Positions 16,608-24,779 of a stretch of DNA of 48,909 nt are shown here, one piece after another; position 1 is the first letter of the stretch; every line of letters begins with the position of its first letter. The translations under genes were made by a program, and so were the position numbers. Source of the DNA: an uncultured Faecalicoccus sp. Lineage in GTDB: Bacteria > Bacillota_I > Bacilli_A > Erysipelotrichales > Erysipelotrichaceae. The notes under the pieces were generated by a model that worked only from the letters and a program-made list of their open reading frames with translations, was not told where the DNA came from and did no database searches. The stretch is from assembly GCF_944327125.1 (NCBI RefSeq), contig NZ_CALVGO010000004.1, positions 1 to 48,909 on the forward strand, written 5' to 3'.

Positions 16608-16635
16608 ATTATACTAGATTCCCTGATGAATTCAA
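16608..16635 (-). promoter_or_regulatory. mnmA-recD2 promoter, leaderless architecture
   Basis: On the minus strand TTGAAT (16635-16630), a 16-bp spacer and TATAAT (16613-16608) are followed by seven bases and the mnmA ATG. Transcription should begin at or next to the A of ATG. No Shine-Dalgarno site exists. Confidence 0.75.
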
Positions 16636-16657
16636 TCTGAGGAAATGAAAAAAAGGG

Positions 16658-16686
16658 TTGCATTCCATTCTGGTTTTCGCTATAAT
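16658..16686 (+). promoter_or_regulatory. tRNA-Leu promoter
   Basis: TTGCAT (16658-16663), a 17-bp spacer and TATAAT (16681-16686) end 11 nt before the mature tRNA. It is back to back with the mnmA promoter. Confidence 0.75.
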
Positions 16687-16697
16687 ATCAAAGCAAT

Positions 16698-16784
16698 CCC
16701 CGGGTGGTGAAATTGGTAGACGCAGTGGACTCAAAATCCACCGGTAGCGATACCGTGCCAGTTCGAGTCTGGCCTCGGGGACCA
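16698..16784 (+). tRNA. tRNA-Leu (anticodon CAA)
   Basis: This is an 87-nt class II tRNA with long variable arm and encoded CCA. The acceptor CCCCGGG pairs with CTCGGGG (one G-U), and the D-loop region is GGTGAAATTGGTAGACGC. The anticodon stem is GTGGA/TCCAC around CTCAAAA, giving anticodon CAA, which reads UUG. The T-arm is GTTCGAGTC. It has its own promoter and terminator, so it is a single-gene unit. Confidence 0.97.
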
Positions 16785-16795
16785 TTAAAAAAATG

Positions 16796-16819
16796 ACCGA
16801 TCAATGATCGGTTTTTTTA
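16796..16819 (+). terminator. Terminator after tRNA-Leu
   Basis: ACCGATC-aat-GATCGGT followed by seven T residues. It also lies at the 3' end of the convergent ECF gene. Confidence 0.9.
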
Positions 16820-16823
16820 TATT

Positions 16824-17318
16824 CTAATGATGTATTGGCCATAGTTTACGTATGATGGGGTATCCGATAACGCTTATGATCAATCCCATTCCAGCTTGGA
16901 AAAGGTTGCCCCATACACTGGCCAAACCAATCCATATGCTTTGATTGATCAAGAAATCCGCTATAAAATATCCGGCAATCATGATAATGGAACCGATAAA
17001 GTAACTTAAGATTCTTGTTGTTTTCCTTTCACTTTTTTTTGATACATAAGAAACGATCCAACCCTCAAAACCTTTAATGATCAATGTGAAAATGAAGTAA
17101 TATCCATATCCTCCGGCAATATCAGCCAGTCCGCTTCCTAAACCTCCGGCAAGAAAAGCATAGGATGGTTTTAAGAGACATCCGGATAATAAGATAAAGC
17201 CGTCACCCAGATTGATATAACCGTGAAAGGCGTTGGGAATCTTAATAAACATGGTTGCGATAAAAATCATGGCGATGCATAGCGATGTGATAACGATTTC
17301 TCTTGTTTTTTGATTCAT
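16824..17318 (-). CDS. ECF transporter S component (substrate-specific membrane subunit)
   Basis: The 164-aa protein has about six membrane segments and the common S-component layout. A short N-terminal tail leads into helix 1 (TSLCIAMIFIATMFIKIP), followed by the loop NAFHGYINLGDGFILLSG and the glycine-rich LAGGLGSGLADIAGG. S components bind a vitamin or other micronutrient and share an EcfA/EcfT energizing module encoded elsewhere. It is divergent from a MocR/GntR-aminotransferase regulator, a context that in Bacillota often goes with vitamin B6 uptake (PdxU-type). I infer but cannot prove that substrate. A strong ribosome binding site (AAAGGAGTT) precedes the ATG. Confidence 0.85.
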   Translation of the reverse strand: MNQKTREIVITSLCIAMIFIATMFIKIPNAFHGYINLGDGFILLSGCLLKPSYAFLAGGLGSGLADIAGGYGYYFIFTLIIKGFEGWIVSYVSKKSERKTTRILSYFIGSIIMIAGYFIADFLINQSIWIGLASVWGNLFQAGMGLIISVIGYPIIRKLWPIHH

Positions 17319-17398
17319 ACTAACTCCTTTTTTTAGAGTTTAGAACAAATCTGTCTTTTATAAAATACACAATTCTGATAAAATTTTAGAGTACAGTT
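17319..17398. promoter_or_regulatory. Divergent control region of the ECF and MocR genes
   Basis: The 80-nt spacer contains TATAAAAT (17359-17366) and GATAAAAT (17377-17384). A loose direct repeat (TCTGtcttttATAAAAT and TCTGATAAAAT) is shared by both. MocR regulators such as PdxR bind direct repeats in such spacers, so this is a candidate operator, but the repeat is imperfect. Confidence 0.35.
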
Positions 17399-18703
17399 AT
17401 GAAAAAGTATTTAATCGTTTACAACAAAATCAAATCGGATATCTTAAATGGATATTTAAAGTATAAAACTTTGATTCCCAGTATTCGTCATAGCGAGTCC
17501 TTATTTGGATATTCCAAAACAACGATTGAAAGAGCCTATGATCAATTGTTGGCGGATGGATATATCATAGGAGTTCCCGGAAAAGGATATTTTGTAGATG
17601 TAAAACCGGAGAGTATCAAAGTAAGAAAGAATGCTCATGGGATCATCGATAAACAAATCGAATGTAACTATATGTATGATTTTCGGATCCATTCTGTATC
17701 CACCGGTAGTTTTGATGTCGATCTATGGAAAAGATATTTAAAAGAATCTTTCCGCGACGAATCGCTGATTGCCTCCTATGGTGATGCGCAAGGGGAATAT
17801 TCGCTTCGATATGCTTTATGTGATTATCTCTATCGAAACCGCGGTGTTTCCAGCAATCCTGAACATATTCTGATTGGTCCCAGTTTTCAAACACTTTTGT
17901 TTATGACTTGTTCTTTGTTGGATGCCAACTCAAGGATTGGATTGGAACAATCGACCTCCAAAGAGGTGCTTCGGGTTTTTGAGTCGTATGGCTTTGAATG
18001 TGTTTTATTATCTAAGGAGCACTATCTGGAAGATTTAAAAGAGGCCGCTATTGATATTTTGTATATCAATACAGCCTGTTTTGGAAAAGACATGAAACCC
18101 ATTGATCGTACGATGCGTGATCAGATCATTGATTGTTCTATTCAACGTTCATTTCTCATCTTAGAGGATGACTATAATGGGGAATTGACCTATGTTTCAC
18201 AACCCAGACAAGCCTTGTTTTCTTACAGCACCGAAGATAACGTGATTTACTTTGGATCCTTTTCACGTTTACTGGTTCCATCGATTCGACTGAGTTATGT
18301 TGTCATGAATGAAGAATTGAAACATTGGTACGACTTGTATCGTGATTCCTTTTCTCCCAATGCGTCTCGTTTTGAACAAATTGCTTTAGAGAAATATATT
18401 GAAAATGGATATTTGGAAAAACGGTTACGAAAATTGAAAAAAGAGTATGCACAAAAACAAGAGTTTATGAAGGAAATACTCTTACGGTATATTCCCAATT
18501 TTAAACTGATGGAGGCTTATTTATGTTTTACAATTGATACTCACGGTATCGATGAAGATAAATTTCAACAGTTGTGTCAAAGTGCTTCCATTGGAATCGA
18601 CAAGATCATCGATCATCAATTGCGATTATCCTTTGCGACCATGGATCCATCAAAGATGGAAGCAGGGATTTCTTTGCTTGTAAAATGTATCAAACAATGC
18701 TAG
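17399..18703 (+). CDS. MocR-like regulator (GntR wHTH plus aminotransferase-fold domain), PLP lysine replaced
   Basis: The N-terminal 75 residues are a GntR winged helix (LIPSIRHSESLFGYSKTTIE, then DQLLADGYIIGVPGKGYFV). Residues about 110-434 have a fold-type I aminotransferase domain with ILEDDYNGELTYV. In family members such as GabR and PdxR the PLP Schiff-base lysine lies in a segment like GTFSKxLxPxLRLxY. Here the segment is GSFSRLLVPSIRLSY, so the lysine is Arg. The usual TPSHQFPTG-like segment is also unusual (INTACFGKDMKPIDR). The protein may bind PLP non-covalently or another ligand. It is divergent from an ECF S-component gene, its likely target. Only a weak AGAG precedes the ATG. 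Confidence 0.88.
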   Translation: MKKYLIVYNKIKSDILNGYLKYKTLIPSIRHSESLFGYSKTTIERAYDQLLADGYIIGVPGKGYFVDVKPESIKVRKNAHGIIDKQIECNYMYDFRIHSVSTGSFDVDLWKRYLKESFRDESLIASYGDAQGEYSLRYALCDYLYRNRGVSSNPEHILIGPSFQTLLFMTCSLLDANSRIGLEQSTSKEVLRVFESYGFECVLLSKEHYLEDLKEAAIDILYINTACFGKDMKPIDRTMRDQIIDCSIQRSFLILEDDYNGELTYVSQPRQALFSYSTEDNVIYFGSFSRLLVPSIRLSYVVMNEELKHWYDLYRDSFSPNASRFEQIALEKYIENGYLEKRLRKLKKEYAQKQEFMKEILLRYIPNFKLMEAYLCFTIDTHGIDEDKFQQLCQSASIGIDKIIDHQLRLSFATMDPSKMEAGISLLVKCIKQC

Positions 18704-18715
18704 AATTTTCATAGT

Positions 18716-18920
18716 TTGACAAAGAAAAAGATAAGTAAAAACTATTTCTGGAAATTTAGAGATAAAGTGGTGGGTGCAAACTTTACAACGGATAGTTTTG
18801 AAGCTCCTTTGGAGTTGAACCGCGAATCAGCGTTATCGATGAAATTAAGGGCGTCTATGATGATAGACGAACTAGGATGGTACCGCGTATTTTACGTTCC
18901 TAGAAGGAACGTTTTTTTTA
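18716..18920 (+). promoter_or_regulatory. T-box leader controlling alaS
   Basis: TTGACA (18716-18721) could be the -35; the -10 is not clear. Stem I shows AGAGA (18758-18762) and GGTGGGTGCAA (18769-18779) between TAAAGT and ACTTTA. A likely specifier GCT (Ala) is at 18803-18805 in GAAGCTCC. The T-box core AGGATGGTACCGCG is at 18874-18887. The terminator ACGTTCC-tagaa-GGAACGT (18894-18912) has a long T run. Uncharged tRNA-Ala would promote antitermination and read-through into alaS. Confidence 0.92.
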
Positions 18921-18936
18921 TTTATTGGAGGATGTT

Positions 18937-21561
18937 ATGAAAGAGTTAAGTGGAAATCAAATTCGGCAAATGTTTTTGGATTATTTTAAAGGCAAGGGCC
19001 ATATGATCGAGCCTGGAGCCAGTCTGATTCCTAATAATGATCCGACATTGTTATGGATCAATGCAGGAGTTGCCGCATTAAAGAAATATTTTGACGGTTC
19101 CGAAAAGCCCAAATGCAATCGTATCGCCAACGCTCAAAAAAGTATTCGTACCAACGATATTGAAAATGTAGGGAAGACAGCCCGTCATCATACTTTCTTT
19201 GAGATGTTGGGGAATTTCAGTATTGGAGATTATTTTAAAGAAGAAGCCATTCCATTCGCATGGGAATTTTTAACCAGCCAGGAGTGGATGGGAATCGATA
19301 AAGATCGTCTTTATGTTTCGGTCTATACCGATGATGAAGACGCTTATCGAATCTGGACCGAAAAATGCGGTGTGGATCCAAGTCATATTTTAAAAACATA
19401 CGATAACTTTTGGGAAATCGGTAAAGGACCTGGCGGACCAGACTCTGAAATTTTCTTTGACCGTGGTGAAAAATATGATCCAGAAGGTTTGGGTGAAAGA
19501 CTGTTTTTTGATGAAATGGAAAACGATCGTTATGTCGAAGTCTGGAACGTTGTCTTTTCCCAGTACGATTGCGATCCAGCCATTGACCGTAAAGATTATA
19601 AAGAACTCCCTCAGAAAAACATCGATACAGGAATGGGGTTGGAACGCCTTGTTGCTTTGATTCAGGATGGCGAAACCAATTTTGATACGGATTTGTTTTT
19701 GCCAATCATTCACGCAACAGAAAAGCTCGCAAAACATCCTTATGAAGGTGAATACAAAATGGCTTACCGCGTAATTGCCGATCACGTTCGAACCGTTACC
19801 TTTGCCTTGAGCGATGGCGCCAACTTTTCAAACAGCGGACGCGGATATGTATTACGAAGAGTATTGCGGCGTGCGGTTCGATATGGTTTGAAACTGGGAT
19901 TGGAAGAAGCATTCCTTTACAAACTGGTTCCAGTGGTTGCCGATGCGATGAAAGATTTTTATCCATATCTACAAGAGCATGTAGAGTTTAACCAGCGTCT
20001 TATCAAGACCGAAGAAGAAACGTTCAAGAAGACGTTAAAAAATGGACAGGCATTGCTCGATGAAGAAATCAAAAAGGCCAAAGATGGAAAACTGTCCGGA
20101 GAAGTTGTTTTCAAACTGTATGATACATATGGATTCCCATTTGAATTGACCCAGGAAATTGCACAGGAAAACGGCTTGGAAGTTTTGCGTTCAGATTTTG
20201 ATGCCCAGATGGAGATCCAGAAAGAAAGAGCCCGCAATGCTCGCAGCACCAAAGAATCTTTTGCTTCACAACATGTGGATCTTATGGAATTTACGGATGA
20301 AAGCGAGTATGTAGGGTATGATCATTTGCAATGCCAAGGAAAAGTGCTGGCCTTATTCAAAGAAGGAAAACGCGTGGATTCTTTAGATGATGAAGGAGAA
20401 ATCATTCTGGACAAAACGTGTTTCTATGCCGAAAGCGGTGGTCAGATCGCGGACAGCGGAAATTTATATAGTCAGGAATTTTTTGCCGATGTGATCGATG
20501 TTCAAAAAGCTCCCAACAAACAGCATTTATTATCGATCAAGATTCAAAAAGGAAGCTTATGTGAAGGGATGATCCTAGAGCAGCATGTCGATGAAACAAA
20601 ACGTGCAGCTATTACAGCCAATCATTCATGTACGCACCTTCTTCAAAGTGCCTTGAAAAAAGTTATTGGCGATCATATTTCTCAGGCCGGTTCTTATGTT
20701 TGTGAAAGTTATCTACGATTCGATTTCAATCATTTTGAAAAGATTTCCAGAGAACAACTGTCTCAGGTTGAAGATCTGGTCAATCAGTATATTTCTAACG
20801 GATATGCTGTCACAAAAGAAATCATGGATATTGAGGATGCGAAAAAATCTGGAGCTACGGCTTTATTTAATGAAAAATATGGAGACCGTGTTCGGGTAGT
20901 AACCATGGGTGATGTTTCTAAAGAGTTCTGTGGAGGCTGTCATGTAGACAATACATCGCAGATCGGTTTATGCAAGATCATCAGTGAAGAAAGCATTGGA
21001 TCCGATGTGCGTCGAATCACGGCCAAAACAAAATATGAAGCGTTTAAGGAATTTGCCCATGAGCACAAAACGTTGGAGTCTATTGCCGATTACGCAAAAC
21101 AAAAAAGCATCAAAGGAATCGATGATAAGATTGGTTCCGTTTATGAAGAACTGAAGAAGGTCCAGAAAGAAAATGAGAATTTAAAAAATCAAATTTTCGC
21201 CCTGAAATCCCGAGAATGGATCAAAGATGCCATAACGATGGGAAAACATAGAGTGCTGATCAAAAAAGTCTCCCACATGGATGCAAAAGCTCTAAAAGAT
21301 ATCGTATCTAATTTGAAAGCGGAAAATGACGATATCGTATGTTTCTTTGTCAACTGTGATGGTGATAAAGCTGTATTTGTTGCCGGAGCCGGCAAAGATG
21401 CTATTGAAGATGGTATCCATGCTGGAAACCTGGTAAAACAGGCAAGTCAGCTTTGTGCAGGAAACGGCGGCGGCAAACCGGATATGGCTCAGGCTGGCGG
21501 TAAAGATGTATCAAAAGTGGATGAAGCCATTGAATTGATCAAAAACACTTTAAAACAATAA
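18937..21561 (+). CDS. alaS: Alanyl-tRNA synthetase
   Basis: The class II synthetase charges tRNA-Ala and carries its own editing domain. The catalytic part shows DPTLLWINAGVAALKKYF, a variant of the usual 'NAGM' region, then TARHHTFFEMLGNFSIGDYF. The editing domain has the zinc ligands NHSCTHLL and CGGCHVDNTSQIG. A coiled coil (about 720-760) and the C-Ala domain (GNGGGKPDMAQAGG) complete the 874 residues. ATG 18937 follows GGAGG by five bases; a TTG at 18925 overlaps the ribosome binding site and is rejected. No clear terminator follows, so some read-through into ireB is possible. Confidence 0.97.
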   Translation: MKELSGNQIRQMFLDYFKGKGHMIEPGASLIPNNDPTLLWINAGVAALKKYFDGSEKPKCNRIANAQKSIRTNDIENVGKTARHHTFFEMLGNFSIGDYFKEEAIPFAWEFLTSQEWMGIDKDRLYVSVYTDDEDAYRIWTEKCGVDPSHILKTYDNFWEIGKGPGGPDSEIFFDRGEKYDPEGLGERLFFDEMENDRYVEVWNVVFSQYDCDPAIDRKDYKELPQKNIDTGMGLERLVALIQDGETNFDTDLFLPIIHATEKLAKHPYEGEYKMAYRVIADHVRTVTFALSDGANFSNSGRGYVLRRVLRRAVRYGLKLGLEEAFLYKLVPVVADAMKDFYPYLQEHVEFNQRLIKTEEETFKKTLKNGQALLDEEIKKAKDGKLSGEVVFKLYDTYGFPFELTQEIAQENGLEVLRSDFDAQMEIQKERARNARSTKESFASQHVDLMEFTDESEYVGYDHLQCQGKVLALFKEGKRVDSLDDEGEIILDKTCFYAESGGQIADSGNLYSQEFFADVIDVQKAPNKQHLLSIKIQKGSLCEGMILEQHVDETKRAAITANHSCTHLLQSALKKVIGDHISQAGSYVCESYLRFDFNHFEKISREQLSQVEDLVNQYISNGYAVTKEIMDIEDAKKSGATALFNEKYGDRVRVVTMGDVSKEFCGGCHVDNTSQIGLCKIISEESIGSDVRRITAKTKYEAFKEFAHEHKTLESIADYAKQKSIKGIDDKIGSVYEELKKVQKENENLKNQIFALKSREWIKDAITMGKHRVLIKKVSHMDAKALKDIVSNLKAENDDIVCFFVNCDGDKAVFVAGAGKDAIEDGIHAGNLVKQASQLCAGNGGGKPDMAQAGGKDVSKVDEAIELIKNTLKQ

Positions 21562-21611
21562 TAAAGTGGGACTTATTTACTAAAATGTATGCGCTTTTGT
21601 TCCTCAAAGTG

Positions 21612-21640
21612 TTTCATTTTCTATTCTTTTTCTGTATAAT
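21612..21640 (+). promoter_or_regulatory. Promoter of the ireB-ruvX-mltG operon
   Basis: TTTCAT (21612-21617), a 17-bp spacer and TATAAT (21635-21640) lie 37 nt before the ireB start. Confidence 0.55.
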
Positions 21641-21676
21641 TACTTAGTATAAAGTAGTTTAAAGGAGTGTGATCTT

Positions 21677-21928
21677 ATGAAAGACATTACAGAAACTATG
21701 ACTTTTACTACTGAAGAGATTCGTCGTGAAAATATCAAAAGTGTTTTACGCGATGTAAGTCAAGCTTTGGAAGAAAGAGGTTACAATTCGGTCAACCAAA
21801 TTGCCGGTTATTTGATCAGTAACGATCCAGCTTATATTTCATCGCACAAAAATGCACGTAATTTGATTCAGCGCATCGAACGTTATGAAATTATCGAAGA
21901 GCTGGTTCGCGCATATTTGGAAAAATAA
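21677..21928 (+). CDS. ireB: IreB-family regulatory phosphoprotein (UPF0297)
   Basis: The 83-aa protein carries family signatures NIKSVLRDVSQALEERGYN, NQIAGYLISNDPAYIS and NARNLIQRIERYEIIEELVR. In Enterococcus the homologue is phosphorylated on N-terminal threonines by the PASTA kinase IreK and dampens intrinsic cephalosporin resistance; the Thr-rich start (ITETMTFTTEE) is present here. It is the first gene of the conserved set ireB-ruvX-DUF1292-mltG. Its stop overlaps the ruvX start by one base (TAATG). Confidence 0.95.
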   Translation: MKDITETMTFTTEEIRRENIKSVLRDVSQALEERGYNSVNQIAGYLISNDPAYISSHKNARNLIQRIERYEIIEELVRAYLEK

Positions 21929-22353
21929 TGGCACGAATTCTTGGCTTAGATCTTGGTAGTGTAACTTGTGGAGTTTCAATCAGCGATCGTGGCGGAATTG
22001 TCGCCAGAACACTGAAAACAATCCGATTTCCAAGCGAAGATTATGATATCTGTTTTGATGAAGTATTAAAGATCCTGCAAGAAAACGAGATCAAAAAGGT
22101 TGTCATCGGCTTACCCAAACATATGAATGGGGATATAGGGGAAAGAGCTCAGATATCGATTCAGTTCGCTAAGGAATTGGAAAAAGAAGGATACGAAACG
22201 GTACTGTGGGATGAACGTATGACTACGATCGCCGCAACAAAAGTCTTACTGGAAGCGGATGTTTCGCGCAAAAAAAGAAAAAAGGTCGTGGATCAGTTAG
22301 CTGCAGTCGAAATTCTTCAAGGATATTTAGATAAACAAAATGGGGGATTTTAA
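21928..22353 (+). CDS. ruvX: Holliday junction resolvase-like protein YqgF/RuvX
   Basis: The 141-aa RNase H-fold protein begins MARILGLDLGSVTCGVSISD with the catalytic Asp in GLDLG. It continues with VVIGLPKHMNGDIG and LWDERMTT and ends with DQLAAVEILQGYL. The YqgF family is implicated in 16S rRNA 5' end processing and possibly in junction resolution. It is coupled to ireB by a TAATG overlap and followed after 28 nt by the DUF1292 gene. Confidence 0.95.
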   Translation: MARILGLDLGSVTCGVSISDRGGIVARTLKTIRFPSEDYDICFDEVLKILQENEIKKVVIGLPKHMNGDIGERAQISIQFAKELEKEGYETVLWDERMTTIAATKVLLEADVSRKKRKKVVDQLAAVEILQGYLDKQNGGF

Positions 22354-22381
22354 CCCTCATTTTTTATGAAAGGAAAATATT

Positions 22382-22630
22382 ATGCTTGATTCTAACTGTT
22401 TATATGTAGAAGATGAAAATGGATTGGAGAAAAAAATGACGATCCTGTTTACCTTTGATCATGAAGATAAACAATATGTTGTTTTCCAGGATGCCGATCA
22501 TGATGCAGATCAGGTTTATGCTTCCCGCTATGATGATGAAGGAAACCTGTTGCCAATCGAAACGGAGGAAGAATGGGAAATGGTTGAGGAAGTGATCAAT
22601 ACATTTGCGGAGGATGAAGAAAATGCCTAA
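22382..22630 (+). CDS. DUF1292 family protein (YrzB-like)
   Basis: The 82-aa very acidic protein has the DUF1292 pattern LFTFDHEDKQYVVFQD, then YASRYDDEGNLLPIETEEEW and MVEEVINTF. The function is unknown. It is almost always found in this ruvX-mltG neighbourhood. Its 3' end contains the ribosome binding site of mltG, and the two genes overlap by 8 nt. Confidence 0.93.
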   Translation: MLDSNCLYVEDENGLEKKMTILFTFDHEDKQYVVFQDADHDADQVYASRYDDEGNLLPIETEEEWEMVEEVINTFAEDEENA

Positions 22631-23708
22631 ACAACGAAGACGAAAGTCTCCATTCAAAAAAATTCTTTTGACTGTATTGTTGATAGTTGTAGTTGTTGGA
22701 GTTTCTGCCAGTGTTTATTTTTCAATGAATCTTAAAGCGGTCGGAAATGGTGATCATGAAATTCTGTTTGAAGTTAAGGAAGGCGAAACTTTTGATTCCG
22801 TTTTAACCAACCTGGAAAAAGAAGGAATAATCCGGTCCTCTATAGTTGCGAAATTATATGCGAAGCTGACGCATTCAGGTAACTATTTTGCCGGTAACTA
22901 TGAACTGAACGATTCCATGAGTACAAAAGAGGTCCTGTCTTATATTTCGGACGAATCCAATCTCGTGAATGAATCGGTTACTTTGACGGTCCCTGAAGGA
23001 ACATGGGCCAAAGAAGTTGCTGAAAATATTGCCGAAATCTATCCGCAATATACGGCAGAAGATATTATCCGTCAGTGGAACGATGCAGAATATATCCAGA
23101 CTCTTTCAAAAGATTACAGTTTCTTAAATGCGGAAACCTTAAATAACGAGAACTATAAAGTTAAGCTGGAAGGATATTTATTTCCAGAAACCTATTTTTT
23201 AAATCCGGAAGCCGATATTGACGAAATCACCAGAACTTTGTTGAATCAGTTTGATAGTTTCTATCAGGAAAATAAATCTTTGTTTGAACAAAGTGAGTAT
23301 TCGGTGCATGAGATTGTAACTCTTGCCAGTGTAGTTCAGTTTGAGTCCGGCTCAACAGAAGATATGCCAACGATTGCCAGTGTTTTCTACAATCGTCTTA
23401 ACGACGGCATGCGTTTGGAATCCAGTGTTACGGTATGTTATGCCTTATACGATCAGTTTGATGATCCAACACAGTGTGAGACGCAAACGGATATTGAATC
23501 TCCATACAACACATACTTGAATGACGGTCTACCTGTTGGCCCGATTTTGAATCCTGGAGCGGATGCGATCAAAGCAGTTTTAGAACCGGCTTCAACTGAA
23601 TATTACTTTTTTGCCGCCGATATCAATGGTGATGGTAAAGTATATTACTCCAAGACATTTGAAGAACACCAAAAGGTGTGTGAAGATCTTGGTTTGATTC
23701 TGAATTAA
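22623..23708 (+). CDS. mltG: Endolytic transglycosylase MltG
   Basis: MltG cuts nascent glycan strands at the membrane and sets peptidoglycan chain length. A basic N-terminus (KQRRRKSPFKK) leads into one membrane anchor (ILLTVLLIVVVVGVSAS). A LysM-like domain (about 45-110) and the YceG catalytic domain follow. The catalytic region reads ASVVQFES, where most members have ASIVEKE; the second Glu is kept and the first is Gln. NPGADAIKAVLEP and YYFFAAD are conserved. ATG 22623, nine bases after GGAGG, gives 361 aa; two upstream in-frame starts overlap the ribosome binding site. Confidence 0.93.
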   Translation: MPKQRRRKSPFKKILLTVLLIVVVVGVSASVYFSMNLKAVGNGDHEILFEVKEGETFDSVLTNLEKEGIIRSSIVAKLYAKLTHSGNYFAGNYELNDSMSTKEVLSYISDESNLVNESVTLTVPEGTWAKEVAENIAEIYPQYTAEDIIRQWNDAEYIQTLSKDYSFLNAETLNNENYKVKLEGYLFPETYFLNPEADIDEITRTLLNQFDSFYQENKSLFEQSEYSVHEIVTLASVVQFESGSTEDMPTIASVFYNRLNDGMRLESSVTVCYALYDQFDDPTQCETQTDIESPYNTYLNDGLPVGPILNPGADAIKAVLEPASTEYYFFAADINGDGKVYYSKTFEEHQKVCEDLGLILN

Positions 23709-23711
23709 AGT

Positions 23712-23739
23712 TTGAAAAATATGAACTGTATGCTATAAT
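23712..23739 (+). promoter_or_regulatory. greA promoter
   Basis: TTGAAA (23712-23717), a 16-bp spacer with TGC, then TATAAT (23734-23739): a consensus promoter with an extended -10, 28 nt before the greA ATG. Confidence 0.75.
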
Positions 23740-23767
23740 CACAATGCAATCAAGGGGTGAAATCAAA

Positions 23768-24256
23768 ATGGAAAATGATAAATTTTATGTCACACAGGAA
23801 GGCTATAACGAACTGGTCAGAGAACATGAAGATCTGGTTCAAAATGTTCGTCAGCAGGTTATTGTAGAACTTCAGGAAGCACGTGCTCAGGGAGACTTGT
23901 CAGAAAACGCTGATTATGATGCCGCACGTGAACATCAGGCTCAGGTGGAAGCTCGTATTCGCGAATTGGAAACAATGATCAAAAATGCGGAAATCATTGA
24001 AGAGTCGGATGGAAAACGTAAAAAGAGCAAGAACGCCGTTGTAAAACTTGGTTCAATCGTTACTTTGGAAGATCTATCCGATCACACACAGAATACGTTC
24101 TCTATCGTGGGATCGATCGAAGCCGATCCATTGAACGGTAAACTTTCCAACAATACACCGTTGGCGGAAGCCATCTTAGATCGTAAGGTTGGTGAAGTGG
24201 TTACAGTTTCCCGAGTGGATGAACCATATGAAGTAAAAATTCTTACGATCAAATAA
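23768..24256 (+). CDS. greA: Transcription elongation factor GreA
   Basis: The 162-aa protein has the GreA N-terminal coiled coil, with the tip motif GDLSENADYDAAREHQA holding the catalytic acidic residues. The C-terminal FKBP-like domain follows (TFSIVGSIEADPLNGKLSNN, then TPLAEAILDRKVGEVV). It rescues backtracked RNA polymerase by stimulating transcript cleavage. ATG 23768 follows AGGGGTGA; the upstream ATG at 23744 is without support. Confidence 0.97.
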   Translation: MENDKFYVTQEGYNELVREHEDLVQNVRQQVIVELQEARAQGDLSENADYDAAREHQAQVEARIRELETMIKNAEIIEESDGKRKKSKNAVVKLGSIVTLEDLSDHTQNTFSIVGSIEADPLNGKLSNNTPLAEAILDRKVGEVVTVSRVDEPYEVKILTIK

Positions 24257-24299
24257 CAATTTTCCAGATATTATTACGTATATAAGAAGGGTGATCATT

Positions 24300-24779
24300 A
24301 TGAAGAAAGCTCTTCTTTTTTTATTGTTTATCTTTTGTATCTTTTTTTCCTATTATGGACGCTTTCAGCCTGTATCGCTTGAACTGGTGAAACCTTCCTT
24401 AAAAGAGGTGGAGATCAAAGGGGAAGTGCAAAATCCAGGAGTTTATACAGTAAAATGGGAAGCTACGGTTCAAGATGTCATTGAGGAGGCAGGCGGTATG
24501 ACCAAGACGGCAGATGATCGATCGATCAACCTCTTAATGAAACCAGAACCGGAAAGTACGATCCTCATTCCAGGAGACCAGCAAACCAAGGATCTGATTT
24601 CCATTAATGAAGCCGATAAAGAACTACTCTGTGAATTGACCGGGATCGGACCGGTCATGGCCCAGCGAATCATTGATTATAGACAAAATCAGCCTTTTAC
24701 TTCCTTAGAACAATTAATGGAAGTCAAAGGAATTGGAGAAAAAACCTTTCAAAAACTAAAGGATGATATCTGTCTATGA
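24300..24779 (+). CDS. comEA: Competence protein ComEA
   Basis: The 159-aa membrane-anchored DNA receptor has an N-terminal membrane segment (ALLFLLFIFCIFFSYYG). An SLBB domain follows (about 38-90, VEIKGEVQNPGVYTVKWEA). The C-terminus has a helix-hairpin-helix pair (INEADKELLCELTGIGPVMA, then LEQLMEVKGIGEKTFQKL). It binds incoming double-stranded DNA outside the membrane for ComEC. The start is ATG 24300; a GTG at 24291 overlaps the likely ribosome binding site. comEB, which lies between comEA and comEC in B. subtilis, is absent; the stop overlaps comEC by 4 nt. Confidence 0.95.
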   Translation: MKKALLFLLFIFCIFFSYYGRFQPVSLELVKPSLKEVEIKGEVQNPGVYTVKWEATVQDVIEEAGGMTKTADDRSINLLMKPEPESTILIPGDQQTKDLISINEADKELLCELTGIGPVMAQRIIDYRQNQPFTSLEQLMEVKGIGEKTFQKLKDDICL

